Source: Robbsia sp. KACC 23696
GTDB lineage: Bacteria; Pseudomonadota; Gammaproteobacteria; Burkholderiales; Burkholderiaceae
NCBI RefSeq assembly: GCF_039852015.1
Contig: NZ_CP156626.1
Location: 744,001-808,000, forward strand
Direction: 5' to 3'
Length of the DNA: 64,000 nt
Translations under genes and position numbers: made by a program
In this document: positions 10,052 through 17,942 of the stretch, piece by piece
How the letters are laid out: the number at the start of each line of letters is the position of its first letter
Position numbering within the stretch: position 1 is the stretch's first letter
The notes under the pieces: generated by a model
Told to the model about the DNA's origin: nothing
The model's input: only the letters and a program-made list of their open reading frames with translations
Databases searched by the model: none

Positions 10052-13000
10052 ATGGCAACACCGGCGGCGACTGCGGGGACGAACACCGCTACACCGGCAC
10101 CGACGATCTATGGGACTGTCGCGCTTGCTGGCAACCTTCCGCCGTCCGATGTAGGAAACGCGCTGCAACGGATCGATCAATGGTTGCGTGAAATAAGTAG
10201 CGGCTATCTGACGTTAGACCGCGTTAAAACAGCGGCCAACGTCATTCCTGTGGTCGCGAATATTCTCGCGGCTGCCGATGTAATTCTCGATATTCGCGAC
10301 ATTGCCACGTCGAAGGAACCGCCCGGCGTATTCGATTGGTTGAACTTGGGTGTCGATTTGATCGGCGTGGTTGCGATCGGCGTCGGTGGCGAAGTGCGCA
10401 TGGCCGCGCGTCCCTTATTGCACCTCGCGCGAGAGAACGTATTGTCCTTGGGAAAGGACGCGGCACAAGCCGGCGTGCAACTGATCGGCGACGCTGTTAT
10501 CGAGATGCTGGTCGCCCATATTCAGACACATTTCCAAGGCGAGATCGAAGCTTATCTGCAAGCGTTGCAAGGCTTATTGCAGGGCTATCTCACGGAATGT
10601 GCAAACAAAGCGCAAGAGATCGTTAATGCGCTGGCGCAGGTATTTGAAGATGCTGCGGACCCCGCGCACAGCAGCCTATTCGACGCGAGCCAGAATCAAA
10701 AAGCGTCCGACGCTGCGTTAGAGCGCGCTTCTAAAGCCTTCGATGCGCATAATCCCGGAGCGGTTGCATCGGGATTGTTCCATTACTTGGCGGAAGGGGC
10801 GACGGCATTGGTCAAGGAAGGCGGCCAAAAAGCTGCTGCGGTGGCCGGGCCTCCACCGTCGGAAGTCGTTGCATTACTCAAAGGATTAGCGGCGTCTCTT
10901 CGTGAGAAGAGTCCGCTGATCAAGCAGAAGATCTTGGCGCTGAACGGCAATGACGTTGGCCAGTTGATGTGGCTGATGCAGATCCTGCAGCAGTCGGTGC
11001 AAATGTGGCGGCGTCGTAAGCACAAGGCCGGATCGGTTGTCGGTATTCCGCCGAGTGGTACTGCGAAAGTAGAAGCGCATCGCCCTGACGGTGCGTTAGA
11101 GCGCTCGCGCGGCGCGGAAGCGGCGAAAGGTCCCGGAGCGGGTTGCCCGGTCATTTGTGACATCGGCGGGGTCTCTGCTTCTAAGAATTCAATTAGCTAC
11201 GCCTTGGGCTTCGAGCGCTTCACGCACGAGGATTTCACAATTCCCGGCGCGCTGCCGATCGTCTGGGAGCGAACCTACCATTCTCGCCTTGCATCGTACG
11301 AGGACAGCGATATCGGCGCGCGTTGGACGACGCCATTCAGCACCCGCATCGACGAGTCCGCGACGGGGGCCTTGCAGTATCACGATGCCATGGGTCGGAC
11401 GCTTTCCTATGACGCGCTAGCGGTAGGGGCCTTCCACGACGATTTGACGGAATCGTTGACGCTCACGCGCGAGAGCAGCGACTGGCTTGTCGTCAAGCGC
11501 GGGCTGGAGTTGACGGAGGCGTATGAACGTCGTGGCGCGCATTATCGGCTGGCCTTTATTCAGACCCGCAACGGCGCGAAAATCATTCTCGATTATGACG
11601 CGAAGCATCGTTTGAGTCGTTTGGGTTATGCCGAGGGCGTGCTTGGATTTCGGCATGATGCGGCAGGGCGAATCAGTGAAATCCTACAGTTCGATCAGGC
11701 TGGTGACCCGATTAGCACGCAGCCGCTGGCGCGCTATCAATATGCGGAAAACGGCGACTTGCTGGTCGCCTTCGATCGCTATGGCAACCGTCGCGACTAT
11801 ACGTATCAGCATCACCTGGTCACGCGTTATACGGATCGAACAGGACGCGGCATCACGCTGGAGTGGGACGGCACCGACGCCAGTGCGCGATGCGTGCGAG
11901 AGTATGCCGACGACGGCAGTCATGACATTCGGCTGCAGTGGCATAGCGACATGCGCTTGACCGAGGCCACCGATGCGAGTGGCGCGCGGACGCTTTATTG
12001 GTACGACATCGACGGGTATGTTTATCGTGTGCAGCAAGCCGATGGTAAAGAGGAATGGCTGCATTGGAATAAGCATCATTGGCTGACGCAGCGTGTCTTC
12101 GCCGACGGTAGTCGCGAGCGTTATGAGTATGATGCTCGCGGGAACCGAACGCGCACGTTCGGACGCACCGGTGACGTGACGGAAATGCGCTATGACGACA
12201 AGGATCAGGTCGTCGCGCTGGTCGATCCGGTTGGCGGGCATTGGTTGCGTGAATATGACGATGCGGGGAATGTCGTTGTCGAAACAGATCCGCTGGAGCG
12301 CAAGACGCAGTATCAATACGACGGTGCGGGACGACCGACGACGATCGTCGATGCCAAGGGCGGTACCAAAAAGCTGGCTTACGATGCATCCGGCAACCTG
12401 ATTCGCTACACCGACTGCTCCAGTAAGACAACGCAGTGGAAATACGATGACGCAGGCCGTCTTCTAGAGACGCGCGATGCAGCAGATGGCTTGACGCAAT
12501 ACGCGTATGGCACGAATGGGCAGTTGGCCTCTGTTGCGACGCCGGCGGGCGTGGAGCGTGTGCAATATGACGCTGAGGCTCGTTTGCTGGAGCACGAGGA
12601 TGGTCTTGCTCGGATTACGCGCTATGACTACGACGCGGCTGGGCGCATTCGTGTGCGGCGTGACGCGTTGGGGCAGACGCTTTCCTATGCGTATGATCGG
12701 CAGGGGCGGTTGAGCGGATTGACGGATCCGAATGGCGCGCAGTATCGCTTTGCGTATGATCCGGTCGGGCGCCTGTTGGAAGAGGTCGGCTTTGATGGTC
12801 AAGCGACGCAATATCGCTATGACGCAGGGACGGGTCGACTAACGGAGATCGAGGAAGCCGGGCGCGTGACGGGCTTGATCCTCGATGCGGCGGGCCGTGT
12901 GACGGCACGAGGCGATGCGAAGTACGCCTATGATCAGGCGGGACGCTTGGCGGATGCACGTAACAGCTTGAGCACCGTTTCGCATTTCTATGACCCGGTT

Positions 13001-14707
13001 GGGAATCTGATTCGCGAACACCATGCGTACAGCGTGTTCGGCGACAAGCGCAGCTATGTGTGGCGTCATGAGTATGACGCGCTAGACAATCGCATTGCCA
13101 GCGTACGGCCGGATGGGCATCGGGTAGATTGGCTGCGTTACGGTTCGGGTCACGTGCACGGCATGCTGATCGATGGTGCGGAGCACGTGCAGATCGAGCG
13201 CGATGATTTGCATCGGGAGACATCGCGGACGCTGGCGAATCGGATTACGCAGGACACGCGTTATGACGAAGCCGGGCGTTTGCAAAAGCAGACGCTGACA
13301 AGAGGCGGGATGCCGTCGGCGTTTGCGGTGCGGGAGTATCGCTATGACCGTGCTGGGCAATTGACGCAGATTCAAGATAGTCGGCGTGGTGAGATCGCGT
13401 ATAAGTACGATCCTGTTGGACGCTTGCTGGAAGCGTCAGGTCCGCTGGGTCGCGAGCGATTTGCGTTTGATCCGGCGAGCAATATCGTTGATTTGCCGAA
13501 TGGCGGGGCCGGTGATGCCGGGAATAGCTTGGCCGATGCGTATGCACGTCGAGACCTGTCAGGCGATCGCGGGCGTGGGCGAGAGGAGAATAGCTTCGGT
13601 GCTGAAGTGCCAAAGGTGCTTGGCAACCTGTTGAAGGGTTATGCCGGCACGCACTACGAGTACGATGCGCACGGTAACCTTGCGATGAAGACATCGCCGC
13701 GTGGACAGCAGCGCTACGAGTGGGATGGTTTCGATAGGCTGGTGCGAGCCGATGTAGCGGAAACAGGAAGGCGTCATCAGGCGCGGTATTTCTACGATGC
13801 GTTTAACCGACGAATTGCGAAGGAAGTGGATGGTGATCAAACCGTCTTTGGTTGGGACGGTGATCGACTAGCGTTTGAAACGACGGCGACGAATAGCACG
13901 CATTATTTGTATGAGGCGGATACGTTCGTGCCGCTTGCGCAGTATCGTGGCGCGGTAGTCTCTGGTATCGAAACGCCCGTGTGGCACCCGGACGATCGGT
14001 ACGTGCCGGAGAACGATCCGCTGATGCAGCCGCCCGGTGCACAAGGTGGCGTGGCGGTTTATTACTACCAATGTGACCAGATCGGGACGCCGCAGTACCT
14101 GAGCGATGCAAGAGGCGATATCGCTATTGAGATGTCGTATAAGGCTTGGGGTGAGGCGCGAGAGGTGATCAGTGAGGCGGCGAAGGCTGCTGGGATCACG
14201 AATCCGCTGCGGTTCCAGGGGCAGTATTACGATGCCGAGACGGGGGGGCATTACAATCGGTATCGGTATTATGCTCCGCAGGTGGGGCGATTCATATCTA
14301 GGGATCCTATCGGTTGGACTGGTGGCATCAATGTCTATCAATACGCACCGAATTCTATCGGATGGATTGATCCGCTTGGGCTGAAATGCGGATCGATGAC
14401 GTCTCGCGGGGCTCGTCGCGAAGCTATGAGGCAAGCAAGCATTCCGACCAGCCAACAGCCAGTGAGTCAATCGAAAAATGCGTCCGGTCGGGAGTATCGA
14501 TATGAAGTCCCGCAAACAGGCGGGGGGACCGTGCAAGCGACCGTTCAGCAGCAAACGATGGATTCAAGCCATCTGGACGACCCGCATTGGGAGGCAGGTA
14601 AGGTTAAGGTGGATCCTTTCAGCGGTGCGGTAAGAATGAACGACTACGGGAGGCCGAAGATAGCTAATCCCAAGGGAAAAGCGTCCTATGGAGGATGCAA
14701 TGACTGA
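10052..14707 (+). CDS. Rhs-family polymorphic toxin, probable T6SS effector with HNH/EndoVII-like tip
   Basis: A 1551-residue Rhs protein. Residues 1-370 form a non-PAAR N-terminal region with hydrophobic segments (VIPVVANILAAADVILDI, LGVDLIGVVAIGVGG). Then comes a DUF6531-type block starting near GFERFTHEDFTIPGALP, about 20 YD repeats to roughly residue 1340, and the Rhs core end. The self-cleavage motif is intact: D1418-PIG, 18 residues, D1440-PLGL. The 107-residue tip holds a Ser-His...His-Trp-Glu signature (H1507, H1512), which resembles the SHH-type HNH/endonuclease VII toxins, so a nuclease is inferred. Its stop overlaps the immunity gene by 8 bases. AGGGA precedes ATG 10052. It lies directly behind tssA; no VgrG is nearby. 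Confidence 0.93.
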   Translation: MATPAATAGTNTATPAPTIYGTVALAGNLPPSDVGNALQRIDQWLREISSGYLTLDRVKTAANVIPVVANILAAADVILDIRDIATSKEPPGVFDWLNLGVDLIGVVAIGVGGEVRMAARPLLHLARENVLSLGKDAAQAGVQLIGDAVIEMLVAHIQTHFQGEIEAYLQALQGLLQGYLTECANKAQEIVNALAQVFEDAADPAHSSLFDASQNQKASDAALERASKAFDAHNPGAVASGLFHYLAEGATALVKEGGQKAAAVAGPPPSEVVALLKGLAASLREKSPLIKQKILALNGNDVGQLMWLMQILQQSVQMWRRRKHKAGSVVGIPPSGTAKVEAHRPDGALERSRGAEAAKGPGAGCPVICDIGGVSASKNSISYALGFERFTHEDFTIPGALPIVWERTYHSRLASYEDSDIGARWTTPFSTRIDESATGALQYHDAMGRTLSYDALAVGAFHDDLTESLTLTRESSDWLVVKRGLELTEAYERRGAHYRLAFIQTRNGAKIILDYDAKHRLSRLGYAEGVLGFRHDAAGRISEILQFDQAGDPISTQPLARYQYAENGDLLVAFDRYGNRRDYTYQHHLVTRYTDRTGRGITLEWDGTDASARCVREYADDGSHDIRLQWHSDMRLTEATDASGARTLYWYDIDGYVYRVQQADGKEEWLHWNKHHWLTQRVFADGSRERYEYDARGNRTRTFGRTGDVTEMRYDDKDQVVALVDPVGGHWLREYDDAGNVVVETDPLERKTQYQYDGAGRPTTIVDAKGGTKKLAYDASGNLIRYTDCSSKTTQWKYDDAGRLLETRDAADGLTQYAYGTNGQLASVATPAGVERVQYDAEARLLEHEDGLARITRYDYDAAGRIRVRRDALGQTLSYAYDRQGRLSGLTDPNGAQYRFAYDPVGRLLEEVGFDGQATQYRYDAGTGRLTEIEEAGRVTGLILDAAGRVTARGDAKYAYDQAGRLADARNSLSTVSHFYDPVGNLIREHHAYSVFGDKRSYVWRHEYDALDNRIASVRPDGHRVDWLRYGSGHVHGMLIDGAEHVQIERDDLHRETSRTLANRITQDTRYDEAGRLQKQTLTRGGMPSAFAVREYRYDRAGQLTQIQDSRRGEIAYKYDPVGRLLEASGPLGRERFAFDPASNIVDLPNGGAGDAGNSLADAYARRDLSGDRGRGREENSFGAEVPKVLGNLLKGYAGTHYEYDAHGNLAMKTSPRGQQRYEWDGFDRLVRADVAETGRRHQARYFYDAFNRRIAKEVDGDQTVFGWDGDRLAFETTATNSTHYLYEADTFVPLAQYRGAVVSGIETPVWHPDDRYVPENDPLMQPPGAQGGVAVYYYQCDQIGTPQYLSDARGDIAIEMSYKAWGEAREVISEAAKAAGITNPLRFQGQYYDAETGGHYNRYRYYAPQVGRFISRDPIGWTGGINVYQYAPNSIGWIDPLGLKCGSMTSRGARREAMRQASIPTSQQPVSQSKNASGREYRYEVPQTGGGTVQATVQQQTMDSSHLDDPHWEAGKVKVDPFSGAVRMNDYGRPKIANPKGKASYGGCND

Positions 14708-15170
14708 GCGCGATATGGAACTATATAAAAAGGAAATCTTATATAGAAAGGCGAATGGAAAGAAAATTCACAATGACTATCTTCGCAAGATCGCGTCTCT
14801 CCTTCCGCTGAAAGATCAGTGGGAGACGCTTTCTTTGGAGGAAACTGACGCGATCTTAAATCGCTTTCGCGATGCGAGTGCTCGACTCCTGCAGCGGAAA
14901 AGACAAATATCTCTACAAGAGATTCATCTAGTTATTGCAGGAATTAAGCAGGTCGGAGGGCCTTTTTATATTTTGATTGACGAAGATTGGAAGTATTGTG
15001 GAATGCTTATATCGAATGGTGTTTTTAATATAAATTCGTTATTTTATTTTGATGAAAAAATATTAAATGACGTTATTTTTATATCGAGTGATATGTCTAT
15101 GGCGGTAAGTCTCGATTTTTTTGAGGTAAATGGGAAAAGCTTGATCGATGTTACTGAGTGGCAGGCTTAA
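14700..15170 (+). CDS. Putative immunity protein for the Rhs tip toxin
   Basis: A 156-residue acidic protein of no family I recognise, inferred to neutralise the Rhs tip because of position: it overlaps the last 8 bases of rhs, the usual arrangement for toxin-immunity pairs. GGAGG at 14690-14694 lies five bases before ATG 14700, so I take that start rather than ATG 14688. The N-terminal half is helical and charged; the C-terminal half alternates hydrophobic residues (GPFYILIDEDWKYCGMLI, NDVIFISSDMSMAVSLDFF), suggesting a beta sheet. The gene is strikingly AT-rich compared with its neighbours, a sign of separate acquisition. Confidence 0.8.
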   Translation: MTERDMELYKKEILYRKANGKKIHNDYLRKIASLLPLKDQWETLSLEETDAILNRFRDASARLLQRKRQISLQEIHLVIAGIKQVGGPFYILIDEDWKYCGMLISNGVFNINSLFYFDEKILNDVIFISSDMSMAVSLDFFEVNGKSLIDVTEWQA

Positions 15171-15273
15171 ATTGACGTTCGTGTGACGAGGCAAAGAACG
15201 AAGGTGCCAGTGAGCGACCCTTGATTGCACGCTCGGCGGCAGAGATGCCTCGCCGAGTTCGACGGCCATAGAC

Positions 15274-15357
15274 ACCTGCCGCCCGTACACAAATCCGGTA
15301 TGTTTTTATCTGTAGACCGGCACGTTTGACTCTGGTATCGAGATGTCTGTATGGCAT
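15274..15357 (+). repeat. Diverged repeat, copy 1, before the orphan Rhs tip
   Basis: This stretch is similar to 16439-16521. Shared blocks are TAGACCGGCAC, TCTGGTATC and CTGTATGGCAT in the same order and nearly the same spacing. The right-hand half also matches the intact rhs gene around 13959-13990 (Ser-Gly-Ile...Val-Trp-His). Both copies are therefore probably remnants of diverged rhs genes, and each follows an immunity gene. Confidence 0.55.
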
Positions 15358-15420
15358 GGATGATCGGTGTGTGCCGAAGAACGATCAGCTGATAGAGCCA
15401 CCGCTTGCGAGTGGCAGCCG

Positions 15421-15965
15421 AGGCTGCTGGGATCACGAATCCGCTGCGGTTCCAGGGGTAGTATTTCGATGCCGAGACGGGGGCGCATTACAATCGGTAT
15501 CGGTACTATGATCCGCAGGCGGGGCGGTTCATTAGTAAGGATCCGATTGGGCTTCAAGGCGGCTTAAATGTTTATCAATTTGCCTCTAACGCGATTGAGT
15601 GGATCGATCCACTTGGCCTTGCATGTAGTCCGACGCGGCGCGCTAGTGTGAGAGAAATTCGGCGACGACTTGGCATTCCAATATCTCAGCAACCGATCCG
15701 TCAGAAAATGGTTCCATTGACCGACTCAAATAATACTTGGATTTTGGGCGACAACAAGCAACCGATCATGACTAGGGAATTGACCTATCAGGTCAATGGG
15801 AAGAACGTGATTGGTCAAGACCACTCCGCGGGGCATTATTACGATGAAGGAGGTATTGGTGATCAGCCGCCGCACCATAACGTCCGACCCGAAGGCGATA
15901 CACGGACGGGAAAAGTTAGCGGCATAGAAGATCACTACTATTTCAATTGTCCGAATAAGAAATGA
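15421..15965 (+). pseudogene. Orphan Rhs tip: core end, cleavage motif and a second HNH-like toxin
   Basis: Bases 15421-15458 are identical to 14184-14221 of the intact rhs. The next codon is TAG (15459-15461) where rhs has CAG. After it the frame is open to TGA at 15963-15965. It encodes the core end, DPIG-18 residues-DPLGL, then a 114-residue tip different from the intact one. The tip holds QDHSAGHYYDEGGIGDQPPH, NVRP, TRTG and a final DHYYF, a His-rich pattern seen in HNH/endonuclease VII-fold polymorphic toxins (family inferred). No start codon or ribosome site serves it, so it is probably silent as it stands. Its stop overlaps the next immunity gene (ATGA). Confidence 0.85.
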
Positions 15966-16357
15966 AAATGACCTCAAGGGTTATTAATCCCAAAGCGTTA
16001 ACCTCCATGTATGACGATTTTCCGGCGCTTAATGGATCCGAGCTTACCGATGTCCATGTCAAGCGAGATGAGCCGAGGTTATCGATTAAGCTCATAACGA
16101 AGGAGAAGCCAAAAATTTCTCCTCACCGGTGGCCGAAGAATTATGACGTGGTTTACCTTGAGCTATCTTTTATCGGTATGAGTGGTTTATTATTCGATCG
16201 GTGGGGGATTGAGAACATCGTTGAAAGATTTGAATTGGAGGATGTGGGGGAAACTGCATCCGTAAGATTTTTTTTGAAAAATCAAGCAACACTGACATTT
16301 TCATGTGACTGGATTCGCGTTGAAAGTATTGCGTACGGATTTATTGGCAGTCCGTGA
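15962..16357 (+). CDS. Orphan immunity protein, resembles Imm50-like family
   Basis: A 131-residue protein paired with the orphan Rhs tip; its ATG overlaps the toxin stop in an ATGA junction (a second ATG lies at 15968). The pattern of short amphipathic strands (LTDVHVKRDEPRLSIKLI, YDVVYLELSFIGMSGLLF) and the early FPALNGSELTDV segment recall the Imm50 immunity family; I hold this loosely. Base composition is AT-rich, like the first immunity gene. It may be the only expressed part of the orphan cassette, giving protection against relatives that carry this tip. A terminator-like hairpin follows. Confidence 0.75.
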   Translation: MKMTSRVINPKALTSMYDDFPALNGSELTDVHVKRDEPRLSIKLITKEKPKISPHRWPKNYDVVYLELSFIGMSGLLFDRWGIENIVERFELEDVGETASVRFFLKNQATLTFSCDWIRVESIAYGFIGSP

Positions 16358-16365
16358 TTAAAAAT

Positions 16366-16396
16366 AATAGTCATATATACGACTATTTTATTTTTA
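16366..16396 (+). terminator. Likely Rho-independent terminator after the orphan immunity gene
   Basis: Perfect 7-base arms, AATAGTC at 16366-16372 and GACTATT at 16381-16387, are followed by a T-rich run to about 16396. The stem is AU-rich and therefore weak, but it sits 8 bases after the stop at 16357. Confidence 0.5.
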
Positions 16397-16438
16397 CTTA
16401 GCTGTAATGATGAATTTGGCGAATTAAATGGCGATACG

Positions 16439-16521
16439 CACTTGCCGCCGTGCAGCAATCCCGCATGTTCCATCCTTAGACCGGCACCGTTTTCTTCTGG
16501 TATCACGACGACTGTATGGCA
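16439..16521 (+). repeat. Diverged repeat, copy 2, after the orphan immunity gene
   Basis: Second copy of the segment at 15274-15357, with the same ordered blocks TAGACCGGCAC, TCTGGTATC and CTGTATGGCAT. It marks the left border of the next stretch of Rhs debris and suggests that a third tip cassette, now lost, once followed. Confidence 0.5.
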
Positions 16522-16549
16522 TAGCGTCCGTTCCTTTAGAAGTTGGCTA

Positions 16550-16647
16550 TACGTACGAGCGTCAGCATCGCGAGACGTCGCAGACACTGGCGAGTCGGAT
16601 TACGCAGAACGCGCGCTATGACGAAGCAGGGCGCTTGCAAAGGTAGG
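16550..16647 (+). pseudogene. Rhs core fragment (matches 3' part of rhs)
   Basis: This short stretch is closely similar to about 13197-13292 of the intact rhs gene. In frame it reads HRETSQTLASRITQNARYDE against HRETSRTLANRITQDTRYDE in rhs. It ends abruptly in CTTGCAAAGG and TAG, then jumps to a different part of the Rhs core. It is decayed, non-functional coding debris. Confidence 0.75.
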
Positions 16648-16654
16648 AGCCGCC

Positions 16655-16875
16655 CAAGACGATTTGACGCGGTCGCTGACGCTCACGCGCGAGAGTCCCG
16701 ACTGGCTCGTCGTGAAGCGTGGGCCGCAATTGACGGAAGCGTATGCGCGTTTTGGCGCGCATTATCGGCTTGCGTATCTTCAGACGTGCTATGGCTCGCA
16801 GATCATTCGCGACTACGACGCAAAGCATCGCTTGACGCGCGTGGACTATGCGGAAGGCGTGCTCGGATTCCGGCT
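16655..16875 (+). pseudogene. Rhs core fragment (matches 5' part of rhs, out of order)
   Basis: This segment is closely similar to about 11437-11653 of the intact rhs. The predicted residues LTLTRESPDWLVVKRG, AHYRLAYLQT and YDAKHRLTRVDYAEGVLGFR match the rhs equivalents. It comes from the amino-terminal half of the Rhs core yet stands downstream of a piece from the carboxy-terminal half, so the order is scrambled. The similarity stops about 30 bases before the stop codon of the convergent ompA-like gene. Confidence 0.78.
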
Positions 16876-16906
16876 CAGTGCATCCCTATTCCGCAACGCA
16901 CTGTCC

Positions 16907-17938
16907 TCACGTGCCTGCTCTGAATTCGATCCGACGGTTGCGCGCACGGCCATCGGCCGTATCGTTCGGGGCGATCGGTTGGTCCGGCCCCACGCCGCTG
17001 CTATCCATCTGCTGTGCCGGGATGCCGCGTCCCACCAGATAGCCCTTGACCGCATCGGCGCGCGCCTGCGACAGCGCGATATTCGAGCGGCGATCGCCGG
17101 TATTGTCCGTATGGCCGACGATGGCCACGCGGGTGCCCTGCATCGTCGCCAGTGCCGTCGCCATCTGATCGAGGATGGCCTTGCCCTCCGGCGCCAGCAC
17201 CGAGCTGCCGATCTCGAATTCGATCGTGCGATTGGCCAGCGTCCGATCCAGCAGGTTCTGTTGCTGTTGCGGCGCGGCCACCCGCAGGCCGTTGCGGATC
17301 GTGAACGTCGGATTCAAGGCCGTGGCCATGTCGCTGGCTACTTGCTGGCGCTGCGCTTCATTGCTCACTTCGCCACGCACGTCGATCTGCGTGCCGTCCA
17401 CCTTCAACTGCCCGCGATGCACGGTCTTCAGATTCGTCGTCAGCAACTTCTGCACATTGCCCGACCAGTTCGCCGGCGTCGACACATTGCCGACGGTGAG
17501 CTGATCCTGCACGTTGCCGGCGCCGTAGAGCGCCTGGACGCGTGCCAGCACGGCGGCCTTCGTCGCGTCGTCGGGGACGATGCCGCCCACGACCACCTGA
17601 CCCGGCCGCATCGCGCCGCCCGGTCCCGGTGCCGCGTCGATCGACGTGCTGGTCGCCGGCGCGGTCGAAGTAACCCGTGCGCCACCGCTGCCGCCGCTGC
17701 CACCGATGTCGCCGCGGTTCGACGCCAGCGTCGTGCTACCGCCGCTTGCGCCACCATCGAGCACGGTCGCCCGTGCGTTGTCGCCACCGATCCGGTTCAC
17801 CGTGACGTTCGCGCCGGCGTCGTCGGCATAGGCCGCTGCAGGGACGCAGAGCACGCCTGCCAGGCCCGTCAGCAACGCGCTCGACATCGTCACCGCCAGT
17901 CTGCCGCGCAACGGCGTTTGAAAACGCTTTGAACCCAT
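16907..17938 (-). CDS. OmpA-domain outer-membrane/periplasmic protein linked to the T6SS
   Basis: A 343-residue exported protein. A signal peptide covers about residues 1-39 (hydrophobic TMSSALLTGLAGVLCVPAAA, then AYA). A Gly/Ser/Thr-rich low-complexity region (45-100) follows, then a BON-like segment (about 110-205), and a C-terminal OmpA peptidoglycan-binding domain with IEFEIGSSVLAPEG, IVGHTDNTGD, LSQARADAVKGYL and ARNRRIEF. It is last in the minus-strand tssM-tagF cluster, 4 bases after tagF. It probably anchors the secretion complex to the cell wall, taking the role of OmpA domains fused to TssL in other systems. Confidence 0.88.
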   Translation of the reverse strand: MGSKRFQTPLRGRLAVTMSSALLTGLAGVLCVPAAAYADDAGANVTVNRIGGDNARATVLDGGASGGSTTLASNRGDIGGSGGSGGARVTSTAPATSTSIDAAPGPGGAMRPGQVVVGGIVPDDATKAAVLARVQALYGAGNVQDQLTVGNVSTPANWSGNVQKLLTTNLKTVHRGQLKVDGTQIDVRGEVSNEAQRQQVASDMATALNPTFTIRNGLRVAAPQQQQNLLDRTLANRTIEFEIGSSVLAPEGKAILDQMATALATMQGTRVAIVGHTDNTGDRRSNIALSQARADAVKGYLVGRGIPAQQMDSSGVGPDQPIAPNDTADGRARNRRIEFRAGT

Positions 17939-17942
17939 CCCA

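Noticed and set aside
10052-11170. PAAR domain at the Rhs N-terminus
   Set aside because: No PAAR repeat is visible; the N-terminal region is of the hydrophobic, non-PAAR type, so a separate VgrG or adaptor is needed.
16664-17932. 422-codon plus-strand frame from the Rhs fragment through the ompA-like gene
   Set aside because: Only the first 70 codons match Rhs; the rest is antisense to a well-supported OmpA-domain gene. It is a chance read-through of debris.
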